The position numbers and the translations under genes are program-made. A DNA stretch of 33,354 nucleotides from Clostridiales bacterium (GTDB lineage Bacteria; Bacillota; Clostridia; Saccharofermentanales; Saccharofermentanaceae): positions 1 to 33,354 of the forward strand of contig JAGCGK010000200.1 of NCBI GenBank assembly GCA_017649645.1, written 5' to 3'. This document shows, piece by piece, positions 13,700 to 22,937 of this stretch (the first letter of the stretch is position 1; each line of letters opens with the position of its first letter). The notes beneath the pieces are model-generated. The model did no database searches. It had not been told where the DNA came from and was given only the letters and a program-made list of their open reading frames with translations.

Positions 13700-14538
13700 G
13701 CTCTGAGAGCTCCGTTTACAGTGTGCTTGAGAAGGACAGATGTCGTAACTGAGCCTACTCCGCGAGGAACCGGTGTGATTCCTTCTACGATCTCGCTTAC
13801 TGAAGAAAAATCAACGTCACCGCAAAGCTTACCGTTTTCATCAACGTTCATTCCAACGTCGATAACATACTGACCTTCACGAACGTATTCGCTATTAAGC
13901 ATCTTTGCAACGCCTGCACAGGCAACGATGATATCAGCTGCCTTACATTCAGATTTAAGATCAGCTGTCTTTGTATGACAGATAGTAACTGTAGCATTCT
14001 CTCCCATGAGAAGCATTGATACAGGCTTACCGATAACCAGGCTTCGTCCTACGACCGTTACCTTCTTACCCTTAAGTTCGATTCCGTAGAACTTTAGTAT
14101 CTCGATAACTGCCTGAGCGGTACATGGCGGGAATGTATTCTTATCGCCTGCGAAAACACCTGCAAGGCTTGCTGTTCCCATAGAATCTACATCCTTCAAA
14201 GGATTGATGAGTTCCTTGATCCTTGCCTCCGACAAAGTTTTCGGAAGAGGTCTGAACATGAGGATTCCGTGGATGTCAGGATTCTCGTTTGCTTCGATAA
14301 CCGCTTTTTCGAGATCGTCCTGTGAACAGTCGGAAGGAAGCTCCTTAACGACTACCTGACAGTTCATGCTCTCGAACTTTTTGAGAAGTCCTCTTTCATA
14401 GGCGAGGTCATCTTCCCTTGCGCCTACTCTTATAACTTCCAATGTAGGAACGACTCCCTCGAGCTTCAATGATTCGATCTGTGGAGCAAGATCCTCGTTG
14501 ATCTTATCAGCAGCGGGTTTACCCAGTAATTCTTTCAT
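13696..14538 (-). CDS. folD: FolD, methylenetetrahydrofolate dehydrogenase (clostridial subtype)
   Basis: The 280-residue protein has the usual FolD length and the dinucleotide motif VVGRSLVIGKPVSMLL (162-177), with DVD-type and PVPRGVGSVTTSVLL motifs later. I start it at ATG 14538, one base after the fchA stop and with GGAAA seven bases upstream; the longer frame adds 22 unrelated residues. In canonical FolD the active site has Tyr-x3-Lys and the segment VQLPLP. Here Tyr47 is followed by Leu51 at the Lys position (Lys53-Lys54 come later), and the second motif reads MFRPLP. This is a known subtype as far as I recall. The neighbour FchA can supply the cyclohydrolase step. Confidence 0.92.
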   Translation of the reverse strand: MKELLGKPAADKINEDLAPQIESLKLEGVVPTLEVIRVGAREDDLAYERGLLKKFESMNCQVVVKELPSDCSQDDLEKAVIEANENPDIHGILMFRPLPKTLSEARIKELINPLKDVDSMGTASLAGVFAGDKNTFPPCTAQAVIEILKFYGIELKGKKVTVVGRSLVIGKPVSMLLMGENATVTICHTKTADLKSECKAADIIVACAGVAKMLNSEYVREGQYVIDVGMNVDENGKLCGDVDFSSVSEIVEGITPVPRGVGSVTTSVLLKHTVNGALRA

Positions 14539-14539
14539 A

Positions 14540-15154
14540 TTAGCTTTCCAATCCTTTATAGACTTCTTTATAAGCGTTATCACAGATAGTAACGATCTCA
14601 TCAACTGCTCTGTTTGTATCTTCGTTGAGCTTAGCTGCGTACTCTCTGTTCTTCATGAGCTTGGTGTTGATGTAAACGTTCATTGCGGCACCTGTTGCAG
14701 CAGCTCTGCAAGCGGCAGCGGCAACACCGACGTCACTTATTGCAAGACGTGATCCCTTTGTTACGAGTTCATCTACCAAAGCGGCAACTTCCTTGCACTT
14801 CATTACGATGTCAAAAGGAGCCTGTGCGGCAACTACGAGTGCTGCCTCAAGGATGTCGTCTCTTTCAGGATCTTCCTTTGGGATTCCGTATGCCTTTGCC
14901 AAAGGCTCAAATGCATCTGCATCCTTCTGCATGAGATCGAGCATCTCGCTATTAAGATACTTTGCATCTCCCAAGATCCTATCGATATCTATCTGATATT
15001 CAGCGTACTTCTTCTTACCTGTCGTGAGTTCTCCTACCATGGAGCAAAGAGCTGCACTTACTGCACCCATGAGAGCGCTCGCGCCTCCGCCGCCCGGTAC
15101 CGGAGCATTGGAACAAAGTTCGTCCGTGAAAGTAACGATCGTCTTATTTTTCAT
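14540..15154 (-). CDS. fchA: FchA-type methenyltetrahydrofolate cyclohydrolase / FTCD cyclodeaminase-fold protein
   Basis: The 204-residue, all-helical protein belongs to the formiminotransferase-cyclodeaminase C-terminal fold. Its signature is the N-terminal PVPGGGGASALMGAVSAAL stretch near residue 18, which forms the folate-binding loop, and a later Ala-rich segment. In many anaerobes, stand-alone copies act as the methenyl-THF cyclohydrolase of one-carbon metabolism. Its place one base upstream of folD supports that role. I chose ATG 15154, with GAGGT eight bases upstream. It is the first gene of the fchA-folD-rRNA methyltransferase transcript. Confidence 0.88.
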   Translation of the reverse strand: MKNKTIVTFTDELCSNAPVPGGGGASALMGAVSAALCSMVGELTTGKKKYAEYQIDIDRILGDAKYLNSEMLDLMQKDADAFEPLAKAYGIPKEDPERDDILEAALVVAAQAPFDIVMKCKEVAALVDELVTKGSRLAISDVGVAAAACRAAATGAAMNVYINTKLMKNREYAAKLNEDTNRAVDEIVTICDNAYKEVYKGLES

Positions 15155-15202
15155 GTGCCACACCTCGTTTTTTATTACTATTAGAGTTTAGCACATGAGG
15201 GC

Positions 15203-15232
15203 AAAAAAAGAAGGCTGACATATCAACCTTCT
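15203..15232 (-). terminator. Rho-independent terminator of the NlpC/P60 gene
   Basis: AGAAGGCTGA (15209-15218) pairs with 15223-15232 (one G-T pair) across a 4-base loop, followed on the minus strand by seven T (complement of 15203-15209). Confidence 0.85.
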
Positions 15233-15254
15233 TTTCGAAAAAACTTGTTAAAAC

Positions 15255-16583
15255 TTACGACTGGATGAGTCTTCTTATCGTCAGGATCGGCATCATATCA
15301 AGGTTTCCGTAAACCACCTGTCCTCTGGAGCTGGACGCGTGGATTACCTGACCGCCTCCGACGTAGATTCCTACGTGTCCGCAATATCCTCCGCCTGTAT
15401 CCCAGCAGACTACGTCACCTATGGCGATATCTTCACGGGCGACATTGATTCCGCAACCCGTTATGGATGATGCAAGGTGCGGTACTGAGACTCCGACCTG
15501 CCTATAGGCAAATACTACAAGGCCTGAACAGTCAACACCGCTGGTGGACTCACCTGCCCAGACATAGCTTACGCCGAGCATTGCTACGCAGATATCTACG
15601 ATACTTTGGCCGTTACAACCTGAGATCGAAGGAAGAGATGCGACCTTACCTGTCTTTCCTGATCCGCCGCCGGAAGATCCGCTTCCGGATGGTCTTTTTG
15701 TAGGAACAGGTGTAGGTGTCGGCGGAGGTGTCTGTGTCGTATAAGAGATATATACGAAACCGACATTTCCGTTAGGTGTCTCAACCTGATACCACTTATC
15801 TACGATCGCCGTACAGTGAAGTCTTGTATGACGTGAAAGAGATCCGAGATAATCAGATCCCGCATCAGGCTCAGCACGAAGTGAGAGGCTGTCACAGTCT
15901 ACCCATACGATACGGTCGATGGCCTCGAGGACCGGCTCGACTGAAAGTGTATTCGTGATTACATATCCTTCAATTCCGTCTTCCGTACGGATCTTGGACC
16001 ACGTGTCACCGATTCCGATTCTTGTTACTCTTGTTGTCTTAGCGATAGTAGCAAGAGTAAGGGAACTCATATCAGGGGATTCCTTGATGATGGAATCGTA
16101 TGCCGCGATATATAACTGACTGTCGTCAGGTGCGAAAACAGAAGTATCGAGAAGCTCGATAGGAAGATCTGCTTCGTCGTACTGCTGAACGACCGTAAAA
16201 GTCGGAACGTCACTGAATCTTGAGACTACAGGCTCAACTGCCTGAGGAGCAGCGCCCTCGATATACGTAGCCTGGGCAAGACCACCTTGACTTACATCGA
16301 TAAGACCGTCTTCTGTATATTTGATGCCGTCTGTCTGCATCTCGCTTCCCTCGAGAGGCTGCGCTTCTGCAAGTACAGGGTCCAATTCAAAATCTTCCTG
16401 GACTACCGGAACTTCCTCTAACTCTTCCTCTTCAGGGAATGTGGCAGCGTAAGCTCTTCTTACTGCGATCCTGGCGTTAACGCCTGTTCCGAGTCCCAAA
16501 GGCATGCAGACAACAGGAGCTGCAACTGATATGCAGATCAATAAGCAAAGTAAATGTTGTCTCGGGTTTTTCTTAAAAACCAT
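15255..16583 (-). CDS. Secreted NlpC/P60 peptidoglycan hydrolase with SH3-like domains
   Basis: The 442-residue exported protein has an N-terminal signal or anchor segment (hydrophobic at 10-28), an acidic region to about 150, two bacterial SH3-like repeats (about 155-215 and 228-282, the latter starting SLSLRAEPD), a Pro/Thr/Gly/Ser linker (285-312) and a C-terminal NlpC/P60 peptidase (320-442). The catalytic Cys352 is in VDCSGLV, His403 in GHVGIYV, and His415 in VIHASS is the likely third residue. It should cut gamma-D-Glu to diamino-acid bonds in wall peptides. It has its own -10 (TATAAT, complement of 16616-16621) and its own terminator. Confidence 0.9.
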   Translation of the reverse strand: MVFKKNPRQHLLCLLICISVAAPVVCMPLGLGTGVNARIAVRRAYAATFPEEEELEEVPVVQEDFELDPVLAEAQPLEGSEMQTDGIKYTEDGLIDVSQGGLAQATYIEGAAPQAVEPVVSRFSDVPTFTVVQQYDEADLPIELLDTSVFAPDDSQLYIAAYDSIIKESPDMSSLTLATIAKTTRVTRIGIGDTWSKIRTEDGIEGYVITNTLSVEPVLEAIDRIVWVDCDSLSLRAEPDAGSDYLGSLSRHTRLHCTAIVDKWYQVETPNGNVGFVYISYTTQTPPPTPTPVPTKRPSGSGSSGGGSGKTGKVASLPSISGCNGQSIVDICVAMLGVSYVWAGESTSGVDCSGLVVFAYRQVGVSVPHLASSITGCGINVAREDIAIGDVVCWDTGGGYCGHVGIYVGGGQVIHASSSRGQVVYGNLDMMPILTIRRLIQS

Positions 16584-16615
16584 TCGTAATGCTGCCTTTC
16601 CTTAAGTGTCCATAT

Positions 16616-16621
16616 ATTATA
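16616..16621 (-). promoter_or_regulatory. Candidate -10 box of the NlpC/P60 gene
   Basis: A perfect TATAAT on the minus strand 33 bases upstream of the ATG; no clear -35. Confidence 0.4.
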
Positions 16622-16715
16622 CAACATCTCCGACCTCATTTTGAGTGAAAAACAAGGTAGGCGTATCTGCACAATTATCGACAATACCACATCTAGATTA
16701 TATTCCCGGATTATT

Positions 16716-16739
16716 ACAAGGCTAAGTCACATGCCTTGT
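16716..16739 (-). terminator. Hairpin after the U32 gene (weak terminator candidate)
   Basis: ACAAGGC (16716-16722) pairs with GCCTTGT (16733-16739) across 10 bases, eight bases past the stop at 16747. There is no proper T run, so termination is uncertain. Confidence 0.35.
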
Positions 16740-16746
16740 TATGAAG

Positions 16747-18039
16747 TTACATCTGAGGCTTAATGCCCTGATCCTTGTCACCGTCCCTGCTCAAAAAGCT
16801 CATCTCAGGGAGTTCGGCATCAGAGGATATCTTCATGTAATAAGTCATCTTTGAGTGCGGAGTAGACTCAATAGGCTCCATGTCCTCGTTATAAAGCTCA
16901 ACGATCTTAAACGGCTCCACATAGCCCTTCGGAACCAGGGCATTTATGGTATCGCCCTTGAACACCTTGTTTCTTTGGGAAACCTTATAAAGACCGTTCT
17001 CGAATCCTTCGACCACGCCTACAACGAAAGCGGGCTTGTTGTATGATTTATCCTCAACGATCTGAGCGTTCTTGCCCGGGTCATCATAGAAAAATCCCGT
17101 CGCATAATCCCTGTGAACGATCTTGTCCAATATCTCGTGCCATCTCTCGTCAGGCACATAATCATCCTTTTTCTCGAAAAAGAGATCTCGTGCTTCCCTA
17201 TAGGCCTTCGTTACTGCAGCCGTATAGAAAGCTCCCTTGATCCTTCCTTCGAGCTTAAAACTGTCGACGCCGGCCCTTATAAGTTCAGGAACGTGGTCGA
17301 TCATTGAAATGTCTTTGCTGTTAAAGATATATGTTCCGTGAGAATCTTCTTCGATCGGGAGCTTATCTTCAAGGCGCTTTTCCTCAACGATGAAGCTGTC
17401 GGTCCGGTAATTCTCCTGCTTATCAACGTAATAGCCCCAGCGGCACGGCTGAGCGCAGGCACCGTGGTTTGAGCTTCTTCCCGTATAGTAATTGGAAAGA
17501 AGGCATCTGCCTGAATAAGAAACGCACATTGCTCCGTGGACGAAGCATTCGATAGTCATGTCTGAAGGGATCTTGGATTTGATCTCTCTTATCTGGTCAA
17601 GGGACAGTTCTCTGGCAAGGACCACTCTTTTTGCTCCCTGCTCATACCAGAACATACAGCCTTCGCTGTTTGTTACGCTGGCCTGTGTGGAGATATGGAT
17701 CTCCAGGTCCGGAGCGAGTTTTCGAACACGACGAAAGATTCCGGCATCAGATACGATAACGGCATCGGCTTTGGCTTCATTGGCGACAAATAAGATCTCA
17801 TTATCAAGGATCGTAAGATCTGTCTCATGAGCCATGATATTCATGGTGACATAGCACTTAACGCCATGCTCATGAGCATAAGCGATACCTTCGATCATCT
17901 CTTCATGGGTAAAGTTACCGCTGAAGGTACGAAGACCGAATGTCTTTCCGGAAAGATACACGGCATCAGCGCCGTACGCGACGGCTGTCTTAAGCTTCTC
18001 GAGATCTCCCGCAGGACTTAATATCTCTGTTCTTATCAT
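16747..18039 (-). CDS. Peptidase U32 family protein (YegQ/TrhP/RlhA-like)
   Basis: The 430-residue protein carries the full U32 signature ECFVHGAMCVSYSGRCLLS at 164-182 and the four Cys (172, 179, 195, 199) that probably bind an iron-sulfur cluster. It opens with ILSPAGDLEKLKTAVAYGADAVY, typical of the family. Although named peptidases, characterised members help hydroxylate RNA: TrhP makes 5-hydroxyuridine in tRNA and RlhA hydroxylates 23S rRNA. A tRNA role is the likelier one here, but this is inferred. The start codon overlaps the mltG stop by one base (TGATG), so they are translationally coupled. In Gram-positives this gene often sits near mltG. Confidence 0.88.
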   Translation of the reverse strand: MIRTEILSPAGDLEKLKTAVAYGADAVYLSGKTFGLRTFSGNFTHEEMIEGIAYAHEHGVKCYVTMNIMAHETDLTILDNEILFVANEAKADAVIVSDAGIFRRVRKLAPDLEIHISTQASVTNSEGCMFWYEQGAKRVVLARELSLDQIREIKSKIPSDMTIECFVHGAMCVSYSGRCLLSNYYTGRSSNHGACAQPCRWGYYVDKQENYRTDSFIVEEKRLEDKLPIEEDSHGTYIFNSKDISMIDHVPELIRAGVDSFKLEGRIKGAFYTAAVTKAYREARDLFFEKKDDYVPDERWHEILDKIVHRDYATGFFYDDPGKNAQIVEDKSYNKPAFVVGVVEGFENGLYKVSQRNKVFKGDTINALVPKGYVEPFKIVELYNEDMEPIESTPHSKMTYYMKISSDAELPEMSFLSRDGDKDQGIKPQM

Positions 18040-19166
18040 CAGTTCCAGTTTCCTTTGTACGTCTCAACATTCGCAAGGTGGTCTTCGTACGTTACGGCAT
18101 ATGCTGTTCCGCCGTCACCTGTTGCGCAGAAATAGTAGTAGTTACAGTTCGGCTCCGGATATAAAGCTGCCTGGATGGCATCAAGACCCGGCATACAGAT
18201 AGGTCCCGGAGGAAGTCCCGGGTGATTGAACGTGTTATAAGGGCTCTCATTCGCGAGATCCGATGCAGGAAGGTTCAGGGTAGGCTCCTCACCGTTAAGT
18301 TCACGCAGATAGTTAACGGAAGCATCGGCACCCAGATAGTGAAGATCTGTATCCTCAGAATTAAGCCTGTTATGGAAAACTGCGGATACGAGCATCATAT
18401 CAAGACCGTTATTGGTCTCCATCTGAATAAGTGAAGCAAGTGTCATAACTTCATCCATGGACATTCCGATACTCTCGGCACGCTCATAGTACTCGTCATA
18501 GAGCTTGACTTCGGTATTTCGAAGGAATGTGTTGATGATCGCTTGCGGACTCGCGTTAATATCGAATTCGTATGTATCCGGGAACAGGTATCCCGAAAGG
18601 ACGTGGTCACGGTCTTCGGACAACTTGATCTGGGATACGAACTCATAATCGACGAACATGTTAGGGCTGTCCATACACTTATCGAATTCTTCATCGGAGA
18701 ATGTAAGGCCCGCATCGTGGAGCATCTGTTTGATCTCCGTATATGTAAGACCTTCAGGGAAAGTGATGGTTACGCTCTCAGGCTCAAGTGTCAAAAGATA
18801 CATGAGCTCGTCGTAGTTAAGACCAGTAACGAGATAATGGGTACCTGCGATGTAGGTACCGTCAAATCCGTTGACTTTACTTAAAAGAGAAAAGAGGATC
18901 TTGTTTTCGATAAGCTTATTCTCATAAAGAGTATCGGCAATATCGGACGTGGAATCACCCTGCTTGATAACGATCGGAATACATCCCGGCGTATCTTCGT
19001 TGATCTCGAATCTATTCTCAGCAATAGCCTGCTTAAGATTATCGATATTAGAGCCCTGAGCAATGACGTAATTGTAGCCGAGGAAAACACCTACCAGCGC
19101 ACAGAGCACCACTACCACAATTACTACTAATATTCTCAGAGCAATTCTGATCTTCTTAGAAAGCAT
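18039..19166 (-). CDS. mltG: MltG, endolytic peptidoglycan transglycosylase
   Basis: The 375-residue membrane-bound protein has one N-terminal transmembrane helix (7-30), a LysM-like region with IKQGDSTSDIADTL (67-80) and the YceG/MltG domain. The motifs seen are GYLFPDTYEF (192-201), ASLIQMET with Glu250 as the likely catalytic Glu, and the late YNTFNHPGLPPGPICMPG block. It cuts nascent glycan strands at the outer face of the membrane. The first Glu of the common IVEKE motif is Gln here, as in many clostridia. GGGAG lies seven bases before the ATG. It starts 27 bases after typA and overlaps the U32 gene by one base. Confidence 0.9.
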   Translation of the reverse strand: MLSKKIRIALRILVVIVVVVLCALVGVFLGYNYVIAQGSNIDNLKQAIAENRFEINEDTPGCIPIVIKQGDSTSDIADTLYENKLIENKILFSLLSKVNGFDGTYIAGTHYLVTGLNYDELMYLLTLEPESVTITFPEGLTYTEIKQMLHDAGLTFSDEEFDKCMDSPNMFVDYEFVSQIKLSEDRDHVLSGYLFPDTYEFDINASPQAIINTFLRNTEVKLYDEYYERAESIGMSMDEVMTLASLIQMETNNGLDMMLVSAVFHNRLNSEDTDLHYLGADASVNYLRELNGEEPTLNLPASDLANESPYNTFNHPGLPPGPICMPGLDAIQAALYPEPNCNYYYFCATGDGGTAYAVTYEDHLANVETYKGNWN

Positions 19167-19193
19167 CGCTCACTCCCAAATCTTAGGTCAATA

Positions 19194-21038
19194 TCAGTCC
19201 TTTTTCTTTGCCGCTGCAATAGACTTAGCTCTCAAGTCAGAATTAAGGATCCTCTTACGAAGTCTTATATTCTTAGGTGTAACCTCGCAAAGCTCATCGT
19301 CTTCGATAAACTCGAGGCACTGCTCCAAACTATAGTTGAGCGGCGGTGTAAGACGCATAGCATCATCGGAACCTGCAGCACGCATATTCGTAACATGCTT
19401 CTTCTTACATACGTTAACATTGATATCCTCAGGTTTCGGGTTGATACCTACGATCATACCTTCATAGACAGGTGTACCTGCACCGATAAAGAGCGCTCCT
19501 CTGTCCTGTGCATTATAAAGTCCATAGGTCATGGCATCACCGCTCTCGAATGCTACGAGTACGCCCTGAGAACGAGTCTCGATCTCACCGACGAACGGCT
19601 CGAAACCACTGATAACGCTGTTCATTATACCATTGCCCTTAGTGTCGGTCAAAAATTCGGTCCTGTATCCGATGATACCTCTTGAAGGAACACGGAACTC
19701 AAGACGAGTATATCCTTTCTCCGGCGGGAGCATGTTCAGAAGCTCTGCCTTACGTCTTCCGAGCTTATCCATAACAGGTCCTACGAAGTCCTCAGGAACA
19801 TCTACAACGAGCTCCTCGACAGGCTCACAAAGAACGCCGTCGATCTCCTTCATGATTACCTGCGGCTTTGAAACCTGGAACTCATATCCTTCACGTCTCA
19901 TTGTCTCGATAAGGATGGAGATATGAAGCTCACCACGGCCCTTAACGATGAATGCCTCAGTAGTGTCTGTCTCTTCAACACGCATTGAAACGTTTGTCTC
20001 AACTTCCTTGAAAAGACGGTCACGGAGATGTCTTGATGTTACAAACTTACCGTCCTGACCAGCAAACGGGCTGTCGTTAACGGAAAATGTCATGGCGATT
20101 GTAGGCTCGTCGATATTTACGAACGGGATCGGCTCAGGTGTCTGAGCATCACAGATGGAATCACCGATGTTGATCTCAGGGATACCTGCAACGCATACGA
20201 TCTCACCTACGGAAGCTTCTGTGATCTCCTGCTTGCCGAGACCCTGGAATCTCAGGAGCTTAACGATCTTGGCGTTCCTTTTTGCATCATCGCCGTATGT
20301 GCAGACAACGACCTGCTGGTTCTGCTTTATGGTACCTCTCTCGATACGTCCTACTGCGATACGTCCGATATAAGGATCAGCATCGATGTTGGAAACGAGG
20401 AGCTGCAACGGAGCGTCTACATCGCCTTCCGGACATGGTACATATTCGATGATCTCGTCGAGCAACGGGCAGAAGTCCAATGCTTTTCCTTCTTCATATT
20501 CCTTGAGGTCTCTTGTGGCGATTCCTGCTTTACCGGATGAGAAGATCGTAGGATATTCGAGCTGATCGTCATCTGCACCGAGTTCGCAGAAGAGGTCGAA
20601 TACCATATCTACAACTTCGTTAGGTCTTGCATCAGGACGGTCGATCTTGTTGATACAGACGATAGGCTTAAGGCCCATCTCGAGCGCCTTACGAAGAACG
20701 AATCTTGTCTGCGGCATCGGTCCGTCGTATGCATCTACAACGAGCAAAACTGCGTCAACCATCTTAAGTACACGCTCAACCTCACCGCCGAAGTCTGCGT
20801 GGCCGGGAGTATCAACTACGTTGATCCTGTAGTTCTTATATGAAATAGCGGTGTTCTTGGCAAGGATCGTAATGCCTCGCTCACGTTCCAAGTCATTACT
20901 GTCCATGACCTGTTCAACTATCTGTTCATTTTCACGGTAGATACCGGCCTGCTTGAGCATGGAATCGACGATCGTTGTCTTACCGTGGTCAACGTGCGCG
21001 ATGATCGCGATGTTACGCATGTTTTCAATCTTTGCCAT
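19194..21038 (-). CDS. typA: TypA/BipA ribosome-associated translational GTPase
   Basis: The 614-residue protein has the usual BipA length. The G1 motif is HVDHGKTT near the N-terminus, G3 is [14 protein letters not shown], and G4 is NKID. Elongation-factor-like domains II, III and V and the family-specific C-terminal domain ([26 protein letters not shown]) follow. It binds the ribosome and helps assembly and stress adaptation. I chose ATG 21038 with GAGGT eight bases upstream instead of a TTG two codons earlier. It lies 83 bases after der and 27 bases before mltG, with no terminator seen, so der-typA-mltG-U32 may be one long transcript. Confidence 0.96.
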   Translation of the reverse strand: MAKIENMRNIAIIAHVDHGKTTIVDSMLKQAGIYRENEQIVEQVMDSNDLERERGITILAKNTAISYKNYRINVVDTPGHADFGGEVERVLKMVDAVLLVVDAYDGPMPQTRFVLRKALEMGLKPIVCINKIDRPDARPNEVVDMVFDLFCELGADDDQLEYPTIFSSGKAGIATRDLKEYEEGKALDFCPLLDEIIEYVPCPEGDVDAPLQLLVSNIDADPYIGRIAVGRIERGTIKQNQQVVVCTYGDDAKRNAKIVKLLRFQGLGKQEITEASVGEIVCVAGIPEINIGDSICDAQTPEPIPFVNIDEPTIAMTFSVNDSPFAGQDGKFVTSRHLRDRLFKEVETNVSMRVEETDTTEAFIVKGRGELHISILIETMRREGYEFQVSKPQVIMKEIDGVLCEPVEELVVDVPEDFVGPVMDKLGRRKAELLNMLPPEKGYTRLEFRVPSRGIIGYRTEFLTDTKGNGIMNSVISGFEPFVGEIETRSQGVLVAFESGDAMTYGLYNAQDRGALFIGAGTPVYEGMIVGINPKPEDINVNVCKKKHVTNMRAAGSDDAMRLTPPLNYSLEQCLEFIEDDELCEVTPKNIRLRKRILNSDLRAKSIAAAKKKD

Positions 21039-21121
21039 AAACAATTACCTCATTTTTTATTCACGTCTAAAATTATGCAATAACGTTAATTACTGTACTA
21101 TAAGGCACATTACACAAATAA

Positions 21122-22453
21122 TTAATCTTCGTCGGACTTGTTCTTGTTACGCAGGAAAAACCTTATCGGCGTACCCTCAAATCCGAAGTTCTTACGTATC
21201 TGATTTTCCAGGTATCTCTCATATGAGAAGTGGGAAAGATCCTTGTCGTTTACGAACAGCGCAAACGTAGGCGGATTGGTCGCTACCTGGGTTCCGTAGT
21301 AGATCTTTAAGTGCTTACCCTTATCCTGAGGAGTAGGTACCATTGCGATCGCTTCATTGAGCATGTCGTTGAAGACACCTGTCTTAAGTCTTCTTCCTGC
21401 CTGCTCGTGTACTTTTACTATGGTCTCGAAGAGCTTATCTACGCGCTGACCTGTTTTCGCGGAGATAAAAAGGACAGGTGCGTAGTCCATGAATGCGAAG
21501 CGGTCCTTTACGATCCTTGTCATACCTTCAAGAGTACCCGTATCCTTCTCGATAAGGTCCCATTTATTTATCGCGAAAATGCACGCTTTTCCTGCGTTAT
21601 GAGCGATACCTGCAACCTTCGTATCCTGCTCTGTGATACCGACTGTCGCATCGATCAGGATAACGCATACGGAAGCACGCTCGACGGATGCGAGAGCTCG
21701 TACCATGGAGTACTTCTCGATCGCATCTTCGATCTTGCCTTTCTTTCTCATACCGGCAGTGTCAACGATGGTGAACTTGCCGTATTTATTTATAACTTCT
21801 GTATCGATGGAATCTCTCGTTGTTCCCGGAATGTCGGATACGATGCAGCGGTCTTCGCCTGTCATCTGGTTTGTGAGAGAAGATTTACCTGCGTTAGGCT
21901 TACCGATAAGAGCAACTCTTATGGTCTCGTTGTCCTCTTCGCCCTCGCCTTCCTTCGGGAAGTGCTCGTAGATAGCGTCGAGAAGGTCACCGATCCCGAG
22001 TCTGTGGGACGCGGATATCGGGATCACATCGCCTAATCCGAGGTTATAGAATTCATAGATCTCGGCAGGCGGTTCGCCTACCTTGTCGCATTTGTTTACT
22101 GCAATAACTACAGGACGGTTTGCCTTACGGAGCATAACCGCGATCTCTTCGTCCGCAGCTGTAAGGCCGCTTTTGATGTCGCACATGAAAAGGATAACGT
22201 CAGCCGTTTCCATTGCGATCTCAGCCTGGATCCTCATACCCTTAAGGATCTGATCGTCCTTGTCAGGCTCGATTCCGCCCGTGTCGATCATGACGAACTC
22301 GCGCTCGCGCCATACTGAGTTTGCATAGATCCTGTCTCTGGTGACACCCGGAGTGTCATGGACAATAGATATTCTCTCGCCGTAAAGAGTATTGAATAAT
22401 GAGGACTTACCGACATTCGGTCTTCCTACTATCGCTACCACCGGTTTACTCAT
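21122..22453 (-). CDS. der: Der (EngA), ribosome biogenesis GTPase with two G domains
   Basis: The 443-residue protein shows two tandem GTPase domains. The first P-loop is GRPNVGKSSLFN near residue 10, the second GKPNAGKSSLTN near 185. Each has DTxG (DTGGIEPD and DTAGMRKKG) and NKxD motifs, and a KH-like C-terminal domain with ATNPPTFALFVN follows. It is needed for 50S subunit assembly. The length is normal. AGGAGG lies about ten bases upstream of the ATG. Upstream, the rpmF terminator separates it from rpmF. Confidence 0.97.
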   Translation of the reverse strand: MSKPVVAIVGRPNVGKSSLFNTLYGERISIVHDTPGVTRDRIYANSVWREREFVMIDTGGIEPDKDDQILKGMRIQAEIAMETADVILFMCDIKSGLTAADEEIAVMLRKANRPVVIAVNKCDKVGEPPAEIYEFYNLGLGDVIPISASHRLGIGDLLDAIYEHFPKEGEGEEDNETIRVALIGKPNAGKSSLTNQMTGEDRCIVSDIPGTTRDSIDTEVINKYGKFTIVDTAGMRKKGKIEDAIEKYSMVRALASVERASVCVILIDATVGITEQDTKVAGIAHNAGKACIFAINKWDLIEKDTGTLEGMTRIVKDRFAFMDYAPVLFISAKTGQRVDKLFETIVKVHEQAGRRLKTGVFNDMLNEAIAMVPTPQDKGKHLKIYYGTQVATNPPTFALFVNDKDLSHFSYERYLENQIRKNFGFEGTPIRFFLRNKNKSDED

Positions 22454-22512
22454 CTTTTTAGTTCCTCCTGATCATCATCCGGGTGTTCGGGAAAGCTTAC
22501 CTGGTTTTACAC

Positions 22513-22547
22513 AAAAAAAAGCAGTGATGATTTTTTGATCACACTGC
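22513..22547 (-). terminator. Rho-independent terminator of rpmF
   Basis: On the minus strand GCAGTG / CACTGC plus a bulged TGAT / ATCA extension form the stem (22521-22547), followed by eight T (complement of 22513-22520). Confidence 0.85.
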
Positions 22548-22579
22548 CTTTGTAAGTCGCTTTGTGTTAATCCCCAGGA

Positions 22580-22765
22580 TTAAGCTTCCTCACCAATTGC
22601 TATTACCTGCTTACCGTCAAGATATCCGCAGCTCTTGCAAACCTTACGACGAAGCATCTTAGCATGACACTGTGGGCACTCTACGAATCCAGGCACGCTG
22701 AGCTTCCATACACTTCTATGACGGGAAGTTCTTGCCTTCGACCACTTACGTTTTGGATGTGCCAT
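22580..22765 (-). CDS. rpmF: 50S ribosomal protein L32
   Basis: The 61-residue basic protein begins MAHPKRKWSKARTSRHR, as L32 does, and has the zinc-ribbon pairs CPQC (30-33) and CKSC (43-46). GGAGG and GGAG lie upstream of the ATG. In most Firmicutes the DUF177/YceD gene sits just upstream. Here a DUF1934 gene does, 172 bases away, and the gap contains a GCCTTG/CAAGGC hairpin (about 22840-22856) but no gene. A terminator follows. Confidence 0.97.
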   Translation of the reverse strand: MAHPKRKWSKARTSRHRSVWKLSVPGFVECPQCHAKMLRRKVCKSCGYLDGKQVIAIGEEA

Positions 22766-22937
22766 ATTGTCTCCACCTCCGTTTACTTACCTTCGCCACC
22801 AAGTTCTGCTTTAGTGGGAAATTACTATTATTCACGCCTTGCGTTACAAGGCTTATTCACATAATGCTTAAAGATTTTACTCTATAGCGATTTGATTTGC
22901 AAGCACTTTTTTGCTTTTTCGAGCAACAAAATCAAAA

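Noticed and set aside
18039-19166. MltG with a lost catalytic Glu (Gln in the IVEKE motif)
   Set aside because: The second Glu (Glu250) is kept, and I recall that the xIQxE form is common in Clostridia, so loss of activity is unlikely.
21311-22036. A 241-codon plus-strand frame opposite der
   Set aside because: Antisense to a well-conserved GTPase gene; no ribosome binding site or recognisable domain.
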